Positions 1-12,200 of a stretch of DNA of 64,000 bases are shown piece after piece (the stretch's first letter is position 1; the number at the start of each line of letters is the position of its first letter). Below the pieces are notes generated by a model, which was given only the letters and a program-made list of their open reading frames with translations, searched no databases and was not told the origin of the DNA. The DNA comes from Phorcus lineatus (lineage: Eukaryota > Mollusca > Gastropoda > Trochida > Trochidae), in NCBI GenBank assembly GCA_921293015.1, contig OV121090.1, positions 20,226,304 through 20,290,303 on the forward strand. Direction: 5' to 3'. A program made the translations under genes and the position numbers.

Positions 1-283
1 TTGCAATTTTTTTCGAAATAATGATGTATATATTTACAAATACTTAGTATTAAATAATCAGTTTAATAAGTGCTGAACCATATCAACTTATAATCCTATT
101 ATAGTTTAAAACAATTCAACGCCCCTCCAATGCAACAATGAAACAATTAATCTAATTCTAGCTACATTTCCCATAATGATCAGGGACACGACAAGAAATG
201 AACTCTATAACCCCTAGGAAATTCAGCAATCTTCTTTCACTAAAAGTAGAATTCAATTTCTCGTTTTACTTATATGTACTTAC

Positions 284-409
284 ATATACAATAGGCGGTG
301 GTATTTTCAGACTCATCTGAATAATCAAAACAGTTATCAGTTCTGTCACATAAGAGATCTCTGGAAATGCAGTATTGGTTGCGACAAACAAAGCCATCAC
401 ACCTGTCCT
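284..409 (-). CDS. LDL-receptor class A exon of a CUB/LDLa receptor gene (partial gene)
   Basis: This 126-bp minus-strand exon has a strong acceptor (TTCTTCATTACAG) and donor (GTAAGTAC) and is phase 1 at both ends, the usual layout of LDLa modules. It encodes about 42 residues with six cysteines spaced as in LDLa domains: CDGFVC, then CI, then CDRTDNC, then the calcium-binding FDYSDES stretch, then a last C. LDLa modules bind calcium and serve as ligand- or partner-binding units in the extracellular part of receptors. The CUB-like exons to the right on the same strand suggest one gene with CUB followed by LDLa, as in NETO/LEV-10 or LRP12-type receptors. Which of these it is cannot be told. 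The remaining 3' exons, including any transmembrane segment, would lie left of position 1. Confidence 0.75.
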
Positions 410-534
410 CTGTAATGAAGAACACATGTCAGGAATATTTCAAACCAAGCACTTAGTTCAGTCTTGGGCATCGTCAGCTGCCTCCCATCCTCGGTCATCC
501 AGGGTTTAACGTTCCGTTACTCTTCACAAGTCAC

Positions 535-797
535 CCCTTGGACTCTTCATTATGAAACTTTGTGCTTAAATGAGTGATCCTAAAGTCTTGGTATGACACA
601 ATAAAACGGTTTTTAATGAGATTTGAAAATATGAGTTTGAGATCACAGTGGACTGAATTTGAAATCTTAAAGGCAACAAACCCTCCTGATTTGCTGAAAA
701 CATGAAGGTGAGAGCTTAGAGATTCTACCCTCAAAGCGTGCTGTGAAACGTCTTTACAGAGACTCGATCGCAGTTGCATAAATCTGATAAATCGTCT
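535..797 (-). CDS. Exon with second half of a CUB-like domain, same gene
   Basis: The exon starts after a good acceptor (CACGTTGTCACCCCAG at 798 and beyond) in phase 0, which matches the phase-0 end of the exon at 4587-4810. Read together the two give the usual CUB order. This exon supplies a cysteine in SSLCKD, a serine-rich stretch ending in LHVF, and SKSGGFVAFKIS, which resembles the CUB C-terminal pattern ending in GF.A. After it comes VHCDLKLIF and IVSYQDFRI, possibly the start of a second CUB unit. A stop follows at 531-533. The left border is unsettled: the last available GT gives phase 2, while the LDLa exon wants phase 1, so either a different donor is used or an exon is missing from this reading. 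An internal TTTTCAG at about 685 is an alternative acceptor. Confidence 0.5.
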
Positions 798-1674
798 CTG
801 GGGTGACAACGTGAAGCATCGTATGATTCAGCCCTTGATAACCGAGAATTGGTGTCATGTAAACTATGGTTGTCTACGTTTATCAGTTATACGTGCGAAT
901 AAATCATACGTGTTGATTTGAATTAAAACCATATCACTCGAACGTTTTATTGGAAAAAAATCACACGAAAAACATAAAGGCCACTGTTTTCCATTTTGAT
1001 GCCGCTAGCCATCGGACATTGTCCGGTCTTTTTATCAAATTACATGACCTCCATAATGTAACTATATATATCCGATTAGTATTGAATAATAACTTGCAGC
1101 AACAGACGGACCTTTGTGTAAAATAAAAAATTTATTAATCCATCAAAATCAGGAGGGTCACATTTATTGCATAATGAAGTGCAGATATTGTCAAAACATA
1201 AAGGCAGATTTTTCTCCTTCCTTACAACATAAACTGACATGAGTGAATGATTAAGCTTTTAAAAGAAACATTAAAATAAACATCAGTTAATATTAGTATT
1301 TTTTCAGTTCAAACAAAGCCACACAGATGCACTATTTTGCACAGAAGCTAACAATTACATAATTGTACACATAAATAAGACCATATACTTTCCTGGCTAA
1401 TAGAATAACTCATTACATCAGACTTATAAAAAGTAGTTGAAATCAAAATTGATTAAATATCAATATCTTACGCGTTCCGATCTTGACAAGAATTGATACC
1501 ATATCACGTTTAAAACCCGGGAAATATAAGAGACCATATGAGCTTTAGCAGCTGTCCTGAATGGCCTGGAAATGCCGCGAAAATTGCATAAGTGTAATTA
1601 TGCTTCTCTTCGATTAATTTGCTGATATAACAATAATGGGAGCAAGATCGATAACTCTTATCTTTCCCTGGCAG

Positions 1675-1916
1675 GTGATAAGGTTTATGAAGAGGAAATG
1701 ACGTCACTCACTTGGTTTACGAGCAGTGAAGACTATCTTGAACTGGTAGTTGGTTCTGTTGTTATGTTGCAAAACAACTCGGGCGTAGGAAGTGTTGAGA
1801 AGAACAATGCCGGGATCCGGACTGGCACAACGGAAATGAAACTGGAGCAGAATAAGATTGACACAATGATTAGATCATTTATTGAAGAAACCGTCGTTGA
1901 CCTAGAAGTATTTTGA
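1675..1916 (+). CDS. Hypothetical terminal exon, antisense to the CUB/LDLa gene
   Basis: A plus-strand exon of 242 bp begins after a pyrimidine-rich acceptor (CTTATCTTTCCCTGGCAG). The frame passes straight through from the acceptor (DKVYEEEM) to a TGA at 1914-1916. It encodes about 80 residues, acidic, with no cysteines, membrane segments or motif that I recognise. A canonical AATAAA follows at 1967-1972, about 50 bases after the stop, as expected of a last exon. Upstream exons are not found in 1-1600, so the gene would start left of the window or the exon is a relic. It lies within the intron between the 535-797 and 4587-4810 exons, on the opposite strand. Confidence 0.4.
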
Positions 1917-1966
1917 TCATGTTTAAAATATTCATCTGAGAGCCTAATAATTTCTTGGGCGATATC

Positions 1967-1972
1967 AATAAA
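1967..1972 (+). terminator. Polyadenylation signal AATAAA after the 1675-1916 exon
   Basis: An exact AATAAA lies 51 bases downstream of the TGA of the plus-strand exon. The hexamer is frequent in AT-rich DNA, so its value comes from its position only. Confidence 0.35.
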
Positions 1973-4586
1973 ATATATTCAGACAGATCATAAGGCAGGG
2001 TTGTTAACTAGCACACTCAAAACAACAAGTATTTTCACTATGACAGGCGTAAAGGTACGACAGGAATTTTGTATTACACAATTTACGATGATCTTAACCT
2101 TAATTACATCCACAAATCGTCTGCCGACACACACTTTCAATATAAGTCGCCGATTGGCTGGAGTAAACGGTTACAAGACATGACCTGAAAACGTCAGATC
2201 TTATAATAAGCAATGTTCGAAGATCATGGTGCAGCTGATTTCCGTATATTTTGATCATGGGATTATAGCTATCGATATTTACATCATATTACATTAGGGA
2301 GGGAAAATACCCATTTCTCTTTTTTTTCTTCTTAGTTTGAATTTTACAACATAATGTATCCCGAAAAATATATCCACCTGAACGTTATTGTAGTACAAGT
2401 GACGTCATTTTTCAGGTACCCAATCCTTCATATATAAATTAATGTAATATCTTCATCCACTTCTTTTTATGATCTGAAAACCTATCATCATCTTTTCTCT
2501 AATTGACGTTTACTATAAGAATAGTTATAACTGATCGAACAAAATCTTACTCTATGTGTTTTTTTAATTGCGCTATATTGACGTAGTCAATAATAAAAAT
2601 AAATATTGCGTCAAATGTACACTATGATCAAGATTGACAACGCAATTATAACTATTTGGTTATCTAAATACACTGGGAAATCAAACTTTTCTCATTTTAC
2701 GAGATATCATCAAGTTGTTTATGGTATATGTATTGTGGTAATGTAATATATAACGTAATGGTCTTTGTACTATGTGGGACGAGTCAAAACATTTCTTCAT
2801 TAATTAAAAGGATCTGTTTCAGAATCCTTTTATAACACTGCAAGTTTACAGCATAATGTCTAATAAAGGCATCACTAAAAACCATATATACCCTTCTATG
2901 TTATTACAAATTACATGTACATTTGCGATCCCTACAAGGTTACACCGGCTTTGCAACGCCATGGGCATGCGGTGTTTAAACCTTTACAGCGGTTGGCAAA
3001 AACATTAGATCAAAGCTTTGAGATATGAGTGTTAGCAATTACATGAAATGTGATTACGGTTTCATTACAATGTAACCAAATTGGAAAATGTAACTTGTTA
3101 ACGTTCAGCTGTCGATACCAAACAATGTCCTATCTTGTATTTCTAATTTCGTGTCAGGTTACATCAAATACTTTGTAGCCTACAGATGAATGAGTAAAAA
3201 ACTCGTCAAGTTGTTCATTCGTCAATAAATATCCACCCTCACTCATCTGTTGGTAGATTGTGTATTGGTCATTGGTTTCTTGTTGTTTTCGTATCAAATA
3301 TATGATTTAATCATGTATGCAATGGCCTATCATCTATTTGTTCTTACATATGTTATTTGCAAGAACAAATTAACTATTGTAATTATCAATGACACACGTG
3401 ACGTTGTTACTAAGTGTCAAACTATTACGTACTCCTTGCTGTTTCACGGAATAATGTGCTATCGACCAACCAGGACCATTCAATCGAGGATACGCCGCTA
3501 CAAGCCAGGAGTGGTGTCCATTCTAATGTGACGCATCACGATTGCAATGTTTATTAATCGATAAGCGCAAATCATCGACGAGTGAATGATGCCCGGTAAG
3601 TCGGTGGTTTAATTGTATTTATTCACGAAATAGAGACACATTTGCGATCACAACGAACGTCATTGCACCGATTCTATATTGCTTAATGCCACACCAATGA
3701 CAGCTGCACAATCAACACCTATAAGACTCTTGAGTATTAAACCTGGTAACATAGATTATTAAAAAGCTTTTAAATTTCCGGACATCATACATAAAATTAT
3801 TATAGGGCATCTTCTATTTCTCAATTTACTTAAACAATTTTTCAAAACTTCGATAAAAATATAATTACACAATGACATCAAAAAGTCAGAAAACATCTGT
3901 CATAGTAAACAAAGAAATTTTCCCTCTGGAGGCCATATGCACTTATTTGACATCAGGATAGATAATACGCTAATGCCTCAAGTCTATGGCGTCTATATTG
4001 CGATGCCCAAGGTCACAATAGTGACTGGTGAATAAATGAAATCAATTAATCACACTGGATGCAGTCACGTTGAGCCTGGAATGTGTTGTGACTGCTATTC
4101 ATGAGAATTAATGGACTCAAGTCAACAAATGATTGAGGGAAGTAATCTAGCGGGCTACAAAATGGCGATGTCAATACATTTATTTTGATAATCTGGTTTC
4201 TTCTAATTTCTTCTACATTGAACGATGCATTAAGTACCACATGGTTTCAAATAGTATCGTAGTATTGTATATAACAATATCACAGGATGTGATGTCAGAT
4301 GCACAGTTAAACATGACACAGCATCATGTGCTATTTACGAATAAACCACATGCGATGTCAGAAACTTCAGGAAGTATTATCAATGACGATTCAAGATTAT
4401 GTGATACAAATAATGCAATGAAGTATTGTCATTATATCAGATACATTCTACCTCTCATATCTGTATTATCCATTACCAAATAAACAGGAAAGTCGGATAA
4501 AGCCTAGCGTGATTACTGTTTATCAGTCCCTCGTGTAGCTATACAAGTCTGTGCTAAAAGGATATCAGCCCAATGAGAATGCTTAC

Positions 4587-4810
4587 CAATGGAGGAACTC
4601 TCCCTGTGGGATCATATCTGTCGTAGATCTTGACCGACACAAGACAACTCATGAGCGTCATGTCAAACACTCGGAACATCCATTTATCCTTGGATCCTGT
4701 TGTCAGCTGCAGCTCGCATTCATCTGTGTAACTAAACAGTCCCTTGCCATCGATATCAGCTCCTTTGATTCCCTTGCCGTACCGATTGCAGTCGGGCCCA
4801 GGAAGTTTGT
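4587..4810 (-). CDS. Exon with first half of a CUB-like domain, same gene
   Basis: A 224-bp minus-strand exon. Its acceptor is ATGTTTTCAG (phase 1 entry) and its donor is GTAAGCATTC (phase 0 exit). The reading frame runs from KLPGPDCNRYG through DECELQL, a KWMFRVFDMTL strand, SCLVSVKIYD and GRVPPL. Cysteine spacing, the F.VFD strand and the IYD motif fit the first part of a CUB domain, an extracellular beta-sandwich of about 110 residues. The plus strand is also open over this interval, but it lacks splice borders and domain features. The next exon in phase is 535-797, giving a 3.8-kb intron. Upstream, phase 1 entry would fit a signal-peptide exon such as the candidate at 19.4 kb. Confidence 0.6.
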
Positions 4811-7800
4811 CTGAAAACATGAGAATAATGTGTCTGAGATAAATGAGAACAGTCCTTTATAAATCCCTTAATACAACTGCATTACATAGTATCATAACTC
4901 TGACATTGGATTTTTAATTACCCGAATAACTAGGGTTTCTAGTGAATTTAGTTTTAAATTTAATTTATCTCATGATAGGAACGCCACGCACTTAAGTGTA
5001 CAAAACGTATCTTGGTGCATTTTTAAAATCAATTTAGGGGATTGCTTTAAATACGCGTCTTATTTGGCGTGAATGAAGCGCGCTATAAATCACGATTTTA
5101 GTGTTTGATAAAACTAAAATTATTATATTTAATCATAAGAATCTTTATTCCACTAACGTCATGATTATTAGAATTTCACTATATGATGAAGTGTTGATGC
5201 ATTCAATAAAATAAATGACATTTTGTGGCAAGTCACTTGATTTCTTAAAATCTATTCAAGAAACCAAGTTTTCAAAATGGTTTTATTTGTACACTTTGAT
5301 CTATTTTATAAACGTTACTATGTAGTTGGTTACAGCTGAAATCATGTCATTACATAGCCTATACGATAATGTTACTCTCTGTGTCTGATCCCTCAATACA
5401 CATTTCCTATTTTCAATTATTTTTCCAAAGTTACCGAACCAAGATGGGCATAGATCAACAGATTTACGACTCGGGGCGAAATGAAATCTATAGATTTCAG
5501 GGATATTTTATGAGGACATCGATTTTGTCCAAGAATAACATTCCTAAAAATTGGATGAGTTGGAAGAGATTTACTGATGAAAATATCCCTGGCTCCTATT
5601 GCTATACAGTTTTAACAAGGTAGGAAAATTGGTTCATCTTCGCTGACATTGTATAAACCTGTATCCCATTAGCAGAATAAGGCATATAGAATAATTTACT
5701 TTGTTAAAAATTAATATTTTAGCAGTTATTTTTTGTTACAACTTCTCAGCATTGCTTATTAAAGGGGATACCTTTATTTGATATTTCTTTGATTTTTTTA
5801 ATATGTTTGAATGAAAACTAGAAATTCAGAATTAATTCCTCGATACCAATAGAAATGAAAGAAGGGTCGTTTATGTAGCAGGGTTAAAAACTGATTTGGT
5901 TAGATATATATATGTTTTAATCATTAAAACGTGACTTTTGCAAATGAGGCAAAAGGAGATCCAAAGAATAATTATGGCAATTTATATCTTATGTTAATTC
6001 TCCTAAGGAATCTAGAAACAATTCTTTCTAACAATTGAAGTTTCTTACTTTGGTCCACTTGCATTATCCCATTACAGAACAAATTTCTTTTTAGAAAATT
6101 GCATTTTTAATACCCTGTTGTCCTTTTGAATGACCAAAGTGATATCCTTCATGAATATATGATAGGTAAATTTCAAAAATAGTCTTTTTTTCAAATTCAA
6201 AGAATGGAGTAAGAATTTGGAAATGAATGTAATAAAAAAATTAATTCAATACCTATTCAGTAAACCAATCAAACAGTTTTATTTCAAAAGAAAATGCATG
6301 TGGTATACCAATAGGATTAACGTGTTTCACAATCATTTCCCCCGAAAGACTTAATTAGTTTTAAATTTCATTGTGTAGACTAAGCTCAAAACTTTCATGC
6401 ATAATATGTCATCTGTACTATATAAGAGTTAAAAATTCCAAGGAACACTTCTTTACAGAGGGTAAAGACCACATAGCCTGCTCTTGAATGGTGACGTTAA
6501 CGTGACATATAGCTTGTGTTAGAAGGGGTTCAATGGTCTATAGACGAATGGCCCATAATCGGTTTAACACATAGCATGTGCCTATCGTATTCCCGGCAGA
6601 CAACAACTGCGTGCTATATAAATGGCGTGTTATGATTATGATAAAAGTACTTGATCATCAATGTGTTCTTTTGTACGAGAAACTTGTGAATTGTGAAGGT
6701 TTGCAAATGAGGTGATAAGTAGTTTTTACTGAATGAGGTAATGCAATGATCCATGCTTATGATGAAGTTTTTAAATGGTGTTTATTATGTTATCACTATC
6801 CCAGAGAAAGGAAAACCAATTTATATAATAGTCAACTTTTATATTGCAATTACAGTTATAAAACATGACTTCTCTTCATCTCTTCAGGGTTCAAAAAAGC
6901 GTCATATCATAAAAACTGAAATGATACATGGAGCCCTAACAGCATTGATAGGTTATGTTTTGTTAATGTCCGCAAGAAAAGGGAAAGATGCAAGCGACTA
7001 TCGGTGGATTACACTGAATAGCTGTTTCACCAAAGATACTTTTCCCTTTTAGCGGATATAAACACTACCGTATCTGACGCACAACTAGATTTTATTAATG
7101 GATATTGGATTAAATATTCACTGTTGTACACACTCGTGATGAGGTATCTGAACTTAAAAAGAGACTTCGCCCATCCTTTGTCATCCAGTCACAAAACTGA
7201 TGTTCGCTAAAATGGGGTAGCAGTAATACAATTGATAACATTCAGGTGGAAACTTATGTGAAATTTAAAGGGGAGTCTTCATTGTTTCAAAGAAAAATTG
7301 AATAAAGCAAGTGAGATTCTATTAACCATTCTCTTCTTACTTTATATAAAGGAACTGGACTCTGTTATGAAGGGCAGCATGCTTATTCTACAGCTGCATA
7401 CCGAAAGTTTGTTCACTTACTACTATTTTTAGTTCACATATTTTGCTTTACTGTGGACATCAATAAAATAACTACAGCAGAAGTGACAAAGGAACAGCCA
7501 GTCTGGTCAATCATGCAAACTTTTAATTTTGTTGTGATGAAATATACAAACGGGGTCGTAGTTTAGAAATTCCCATGTTCTTAATTGATTTTTTGAAATA
7601 TTCCTTTACCACTTCCTTAGAAATCAATCAGCACATTCACTGAGATGACATGACCTGAACTATAGCTTATTATTTGAGAAATATAGAAATTAGTGTTTTC
7701 GAAATATTGACCCCTGGTCACTTCAATGAACTGCCAATACTTTTTCGGTTAACTGTGTGGTATGATATACGGGTATAATGGGTTTAGACTCCTGGACAAA

Positions 7801-10800
7801 AAATTCAAAATAATCCGTTTCTTTTTCGCCGTCGCCAAAAACATCCCGAATTACATGATATATGTGAAAAAAAATGTTCATGCAACTGTACTGTATGGGT
7901 ATTCAGTCTATCAAAGTTTATTAAATTAAACCTTATGTCAAAACAAGTACTATATTTTCTTACCATCCTGTAATCTAACGATGCTCACAAATATTGCGAA
8001 ATCAAATTTCAAGGTATGATGACCCAAACAATATAAGTTGACTGAATTACCAGTCTAACATTGCAAATACAGTGTATGCGAAACGATAACATATATTTAA
8101 GATGAACGAAAATGGGTTTCATGATGGGTTCCGATAGCACTGCAATATAATATCTACAGACATACAGAGTTTTGCCCCTTGTTTGAAACAGCACGAAAGA
8201 GAAATCTTTGCAAGATCATGTAACTATATTTATACATCCCTTGTCCTGACAGCGAAATTGAAAGACAGAAACTGATAGAATAACTTCTCATTTGATTTAG
8301 TTCATTTAGTACCTGGCTAATTTTGCGTTATATACGGTCAAGCATTACTGCAGAATAAAATCTGGTTTATGTGAAGGAAGAGAAACCACGGGAATGATAG
8401 CGTACACCGTGCAGGCGTTCATTCTTCTGATATGAAAGTATAATTATTCTTATCAATTGACCTCTGTGTATATGAAGGACAAGATTATTTTTGGGAATTT
8501 AGATTTCAATTAATCGTTGATCTGTAATGTGAATAAATAATGAAATTGTCTTATCAGCTTTGCATACCACTGAACGTATAAAAAAATTCAGATAAGACTA
8601 AAACGAAATAAGAGCAGATAAGAAAAACGTGCTTTGGGAATTGTCCATCATTTTCGAGAATATCTTATACATGCATAAAACCTTACTTTGTTCATATGAA
8701 GCTGCCAAAAAATCTATGAGCAGAGTTAAATTTTCCTGAATGTCAAAACAATGTAAAATATGTTTATCACGTTTTAGTGTGTTTCCATTTTGAAATCAAT
8801 AAGAAATGACGGAGGACAGTGTTTGGATTTCAGAATAAACGTTTGGCAATATGACAAAAACTCATATACAAAAATAGACATGGCTCTCGTGTGACTGATG
8901 ATAGCATTTGACCAATGTGCACTTTTAGAACTTAAACTCAAGAGAAAAAAAAATAGAATATCCACTAAACACAGATCCAAAGGGACCTTAAAGGCCAATA
9001 GCTCCGAAAAAGTCTACTCAGATTGTGTAAAAATGGCATGACCTAAAGCTAAAGCCATCATTCACAACATTTCTTTACAAAAAGTTATTTTAACTCTTAA
9101 ACCCTTCCTGAAGTTGTAAATGCACTCCTTGCGTACGTCCTTTTCAAACACATATCTAAGTTGTTAAACATTATACAGCATTAAAGTTATGAAAAACATT
9201 TCATTATCCCTTAATCGTTTTGTATAATTTTAATTGTAGGCCTAAAAACTTTTGCGATGCTAATGTACTATGGTTAGTTTATACAATTTTGATTATGATT
9301 ATTAAATATTAATGTTTACAGTTATAAACGTTGTTAGAATGGTTATGTTACGCAGGATATCCAAATATACCTCATTACGATCGTCTTGGTCAACAAATCA
9401 ACGAATATATATTTTACAATAGATTCAACTTAATAAATGCCAAGTGACAGCAGCAGTGCACGGACGTATATGGCTTTAAGTGTGATAAAAATCAAAGTCT
9501 CACAGAAATTGTTTGAATCCAACTGAGAATACTGCAAAACACTTTCACTGGAATATACTTAGTGAAAATACGTGAACCCTTCACGACTGTGAAATTCTAT
9601 TGAGACTGATAATTAATTTAAAGGACAGCATGACAGGTATAATATGATTAGTTGTCGATGTTGGATATAATGCTTTCAGCTATCTTTGAATTTTATGATA
9701 TAAATCTATAACTTAATTTAAAGGCTCAGACAAAACACTTTTGCTTTTGGCAAGAATATTCATTCAAGGATATTTTGAACAAAAAAAGTTGTTTGTCAGT
9801 TTAGAAGTGCATATCCAAATCACGAATGAATAATAATACATGAATTCTAAAGTAATTATCATAAACCTAAGTGGATTTCTCTCATCATCACTTGTCAACT
9901 GCTAAAAAACAGTTTTAGGCCACGAATTGGAGTCCTCTCTGAATAGTTGGACTAAGAGAACGGACAATACATTTTGAACTGTTTTTCCTCGCCTACTAAA
10001 TTGTCGAAAGCTCTACCAAGTTCCTGATTTTTTATTTACCCTTGCAATTGTGTATCAAAAGCGTTTACATTTGTATTAATTGTATTGCAGGAATGCAGCC
10101 AACTTGACAAAGAGTCCACTTAACAACCGGATGATCGGGATTCCAAACCTTGTCGCGTCATAACGAAAGACTTTTGTTATTTCTGGCTTACTTTCCTCAG
10201 CATCTCCACAACGGATCCCACTGTACAATGTCGAGGTAATAATAGATATTTGACGTGAGAACCAGAGAGAACGAACAGATAATCTATTAATCTTGTTATT
10301 TTTACTCAAAAGTACAAAGACAAGAATATTAATTTCTAGAGATATAACATATCAACACAAATGGCCCTATTTGATCCTATATACAACTTTTAACAAGTCT
10401 AGATATGACTGTAAAGACATAATATAATATGCTAATGTTACCTTATGAACTGCGATAAAAGACCGTAAGCAGTGAACACAATACCTTGGCCAATGATGAG
10501 CAGAATTTGAATATCAAAATAGCTCCAGGAAAGAGATCAATATAGATGAACAGAACGCGTGTACTATAATCAGTAAGACCAAATGTAAATAAGTTAGTGT
10601 GACACAGTAACAGCATTCTCTCCCAAGAGAGGTAGCTCCGTCACAAATTCCTAAACATTCTCTTTGGTCTAGAAATTTTGAAATCTGATTGGATTGGATT
10701 AGTATCACTTCAACCAAAAAAGAATCGTTGTATTGAGATGTGATGATATATGTGCCTTGCAGAGTTGAACACATACCATTGAGCACAGTCCAATGTTATA

Positions 10801-11384
10801 ATACATTTTAACGAGAGTCAAACTAAAAATACTTGAAATTTCGAAACGGAAGCTTAAACGAATACATCACATCATGTGTACATTTATTGAAAGGAAACCG
10901 AACCTCACACATAAAAGTACGCTGCAGTCCTGGCATTTGAAACCTAATCAATATAAACCGAACACCAAATGAAATGTTACACCTCTTCAAAGCATAAACA
11001 ATTATGTCCTCAGAGTAACTTGGATTGTTGTGTTGTAAAATCCGATACGTTTAGTCTATTGTGCTGAAGTAAGAGACTTGAGAATTTAATAATAATACGT
11101 AATCGCCATATTTTCATGTTTTCTCTTCAAAACACAAAGTTTTTAGTCCAAATGTATTTTGACTGTTTTAGCAAGCTTTAACACATGTTATCCGACTTAA
11201 TGTTTTTCTTAACTAATGAAAATGTTACACATTTCAATTTTCATCTGAAAAATCATGTCCCTAAATCGTAGCCTTTGGAATTTTGGATCGCATGAAATGC
11301 ACGTGAAACAAATATGGAAAAGGGTGTAAAATGCCCCTGTGTTCATCATTTCATATCATGATTCCATAACAAATCCGAGATGAA
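4811..11384. other. AT-rich stretch without recognisable genes
   Basis: Frames are short (up to 99 codons) and without domain character. A 32-bp segment near 7388-7420 (TACCGAAAGTTTGTTCACTTAC) recurs at about 49200-49230 with similar flanks, so part of this stretch is paralogous to the 49-kb region. A 29-bp micro-exon-like piece with acceptor and donor lies near 10190-10220 on the minus strand; I cannot assign it. Confidence 0.5.
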
Positions 11385-12200
11385 CAGCAGAAGAGCAGGA
11401 AAGAGCCATTGTTAAGCTGGAGACTGGGTCGACAGACGAAGATGTCGCTGCTGCATTCGGATGTCATCGTTTCACAATTTGAAGGCTGCCTAGACGTTGA
11501 CAGCAGATTGGAACAACTCAAGACTGACCTAGAATGCGGAGACATTCGTTTACCTCCTCAAATGGAGACTGGTACCTCCGTCAACTTCACCCCAGGAACA
11601 GGTGTCAAACAGCAACAGTGTCGTCTAATCCCCAGACGGTGAGAACTAAGCAATACCGGCCGATGCAAGCAAAACAGTTTACACGCCGGCATCGACAAAA
11701 TAAATTTGCTTGGGCCAAAGATGTTAATGTTAGCCGATGCAAAACTGATTATTTTCCAATGCAATGTCGGTTTCGGCTGCACTGAGGGGACGGGAAAAGG
11801 AAGGTCTACCATTGTCGGGGTAAGAGGGAGGAACGCAGGGGGTCATCCCTTTCGGTGGAGGCAGCGTCATGGTCTAGGGCGGAATACGCGACAACGCAAC
11901 CACCATCAATCTCACCGCACAGAGGTATATTGACTGGGTCCTAAAACCATTTGTCATCACGCAATTCACACAACAGAACCCCACCAACGATCGACCTAAT
12001 GACGCAAGACAGACGTTACAGTTCCTCAACGTCAACGACGTTCACGTTTTGCCTTGGCCTTCCAGGTCGCCGGAAGTGAATCCCATTGAGCAACCTTAGG
12101 ATCCTGTTACGACAGCATCAACCAACTTATTGCTGCAGTGATGGATGCCTTCGTCAGACGACGTTTTCTGTGAGAAGAGTTCAAGCATGTTTGAATGCCA
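11385..12200 (+). pseudogene. Degraded Tc1-like transposase
   Basis: Frame pieces across this interval match the order of a Tc1/mariner transposase: IVKLETGSTDEDVAAAFGCH (N-terminal helix-turn-helix), then DWYLRQLHPRN, then QFTRRHRQNKFAWAK, then a GGGSVMV..GGIRDN segment followed by TINLTAQRYIDWVLKPF, then NDVHVLPWPSRSPEVNPIE carrying the catalytic glutamate. It is dead: the conserved Trp of the VWGGI motif is a TAG stop (11875-11877), several frameshifts separate the pieces, and the first two catalytic aspartate contexts are not preserved. It belongs to the same superfamily as the intact gene at 51 kb, but the pieces differ clearly, so it is not a recent copy. Terminal inverted repeats were not found. 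Confidence 0.75.

Larger units (their letters stand above)
798..4586. other. Intronic stretch, no other gene seen
   Basis: Apart from the antisense exon at 1675-1916 and its polyadenylation signal, I see only AT-rich sequence with open frames below 95 codons and no domain signal on either strand. It would be the intron between the two CUB exons. Confidence 0.5.

Noticed and set aside
4551-4814. 87-codon plus-strand frame
   Set aside because: Shadow of the CUB-like exon; no splice borders or motif on this strand.
5369-5623. 84-codon plus-strand frame after a pyrimidine-rich acceptor
   Set aside because: The acceptor-like site is weak (CCAAAG) and the product matches nothing I know.
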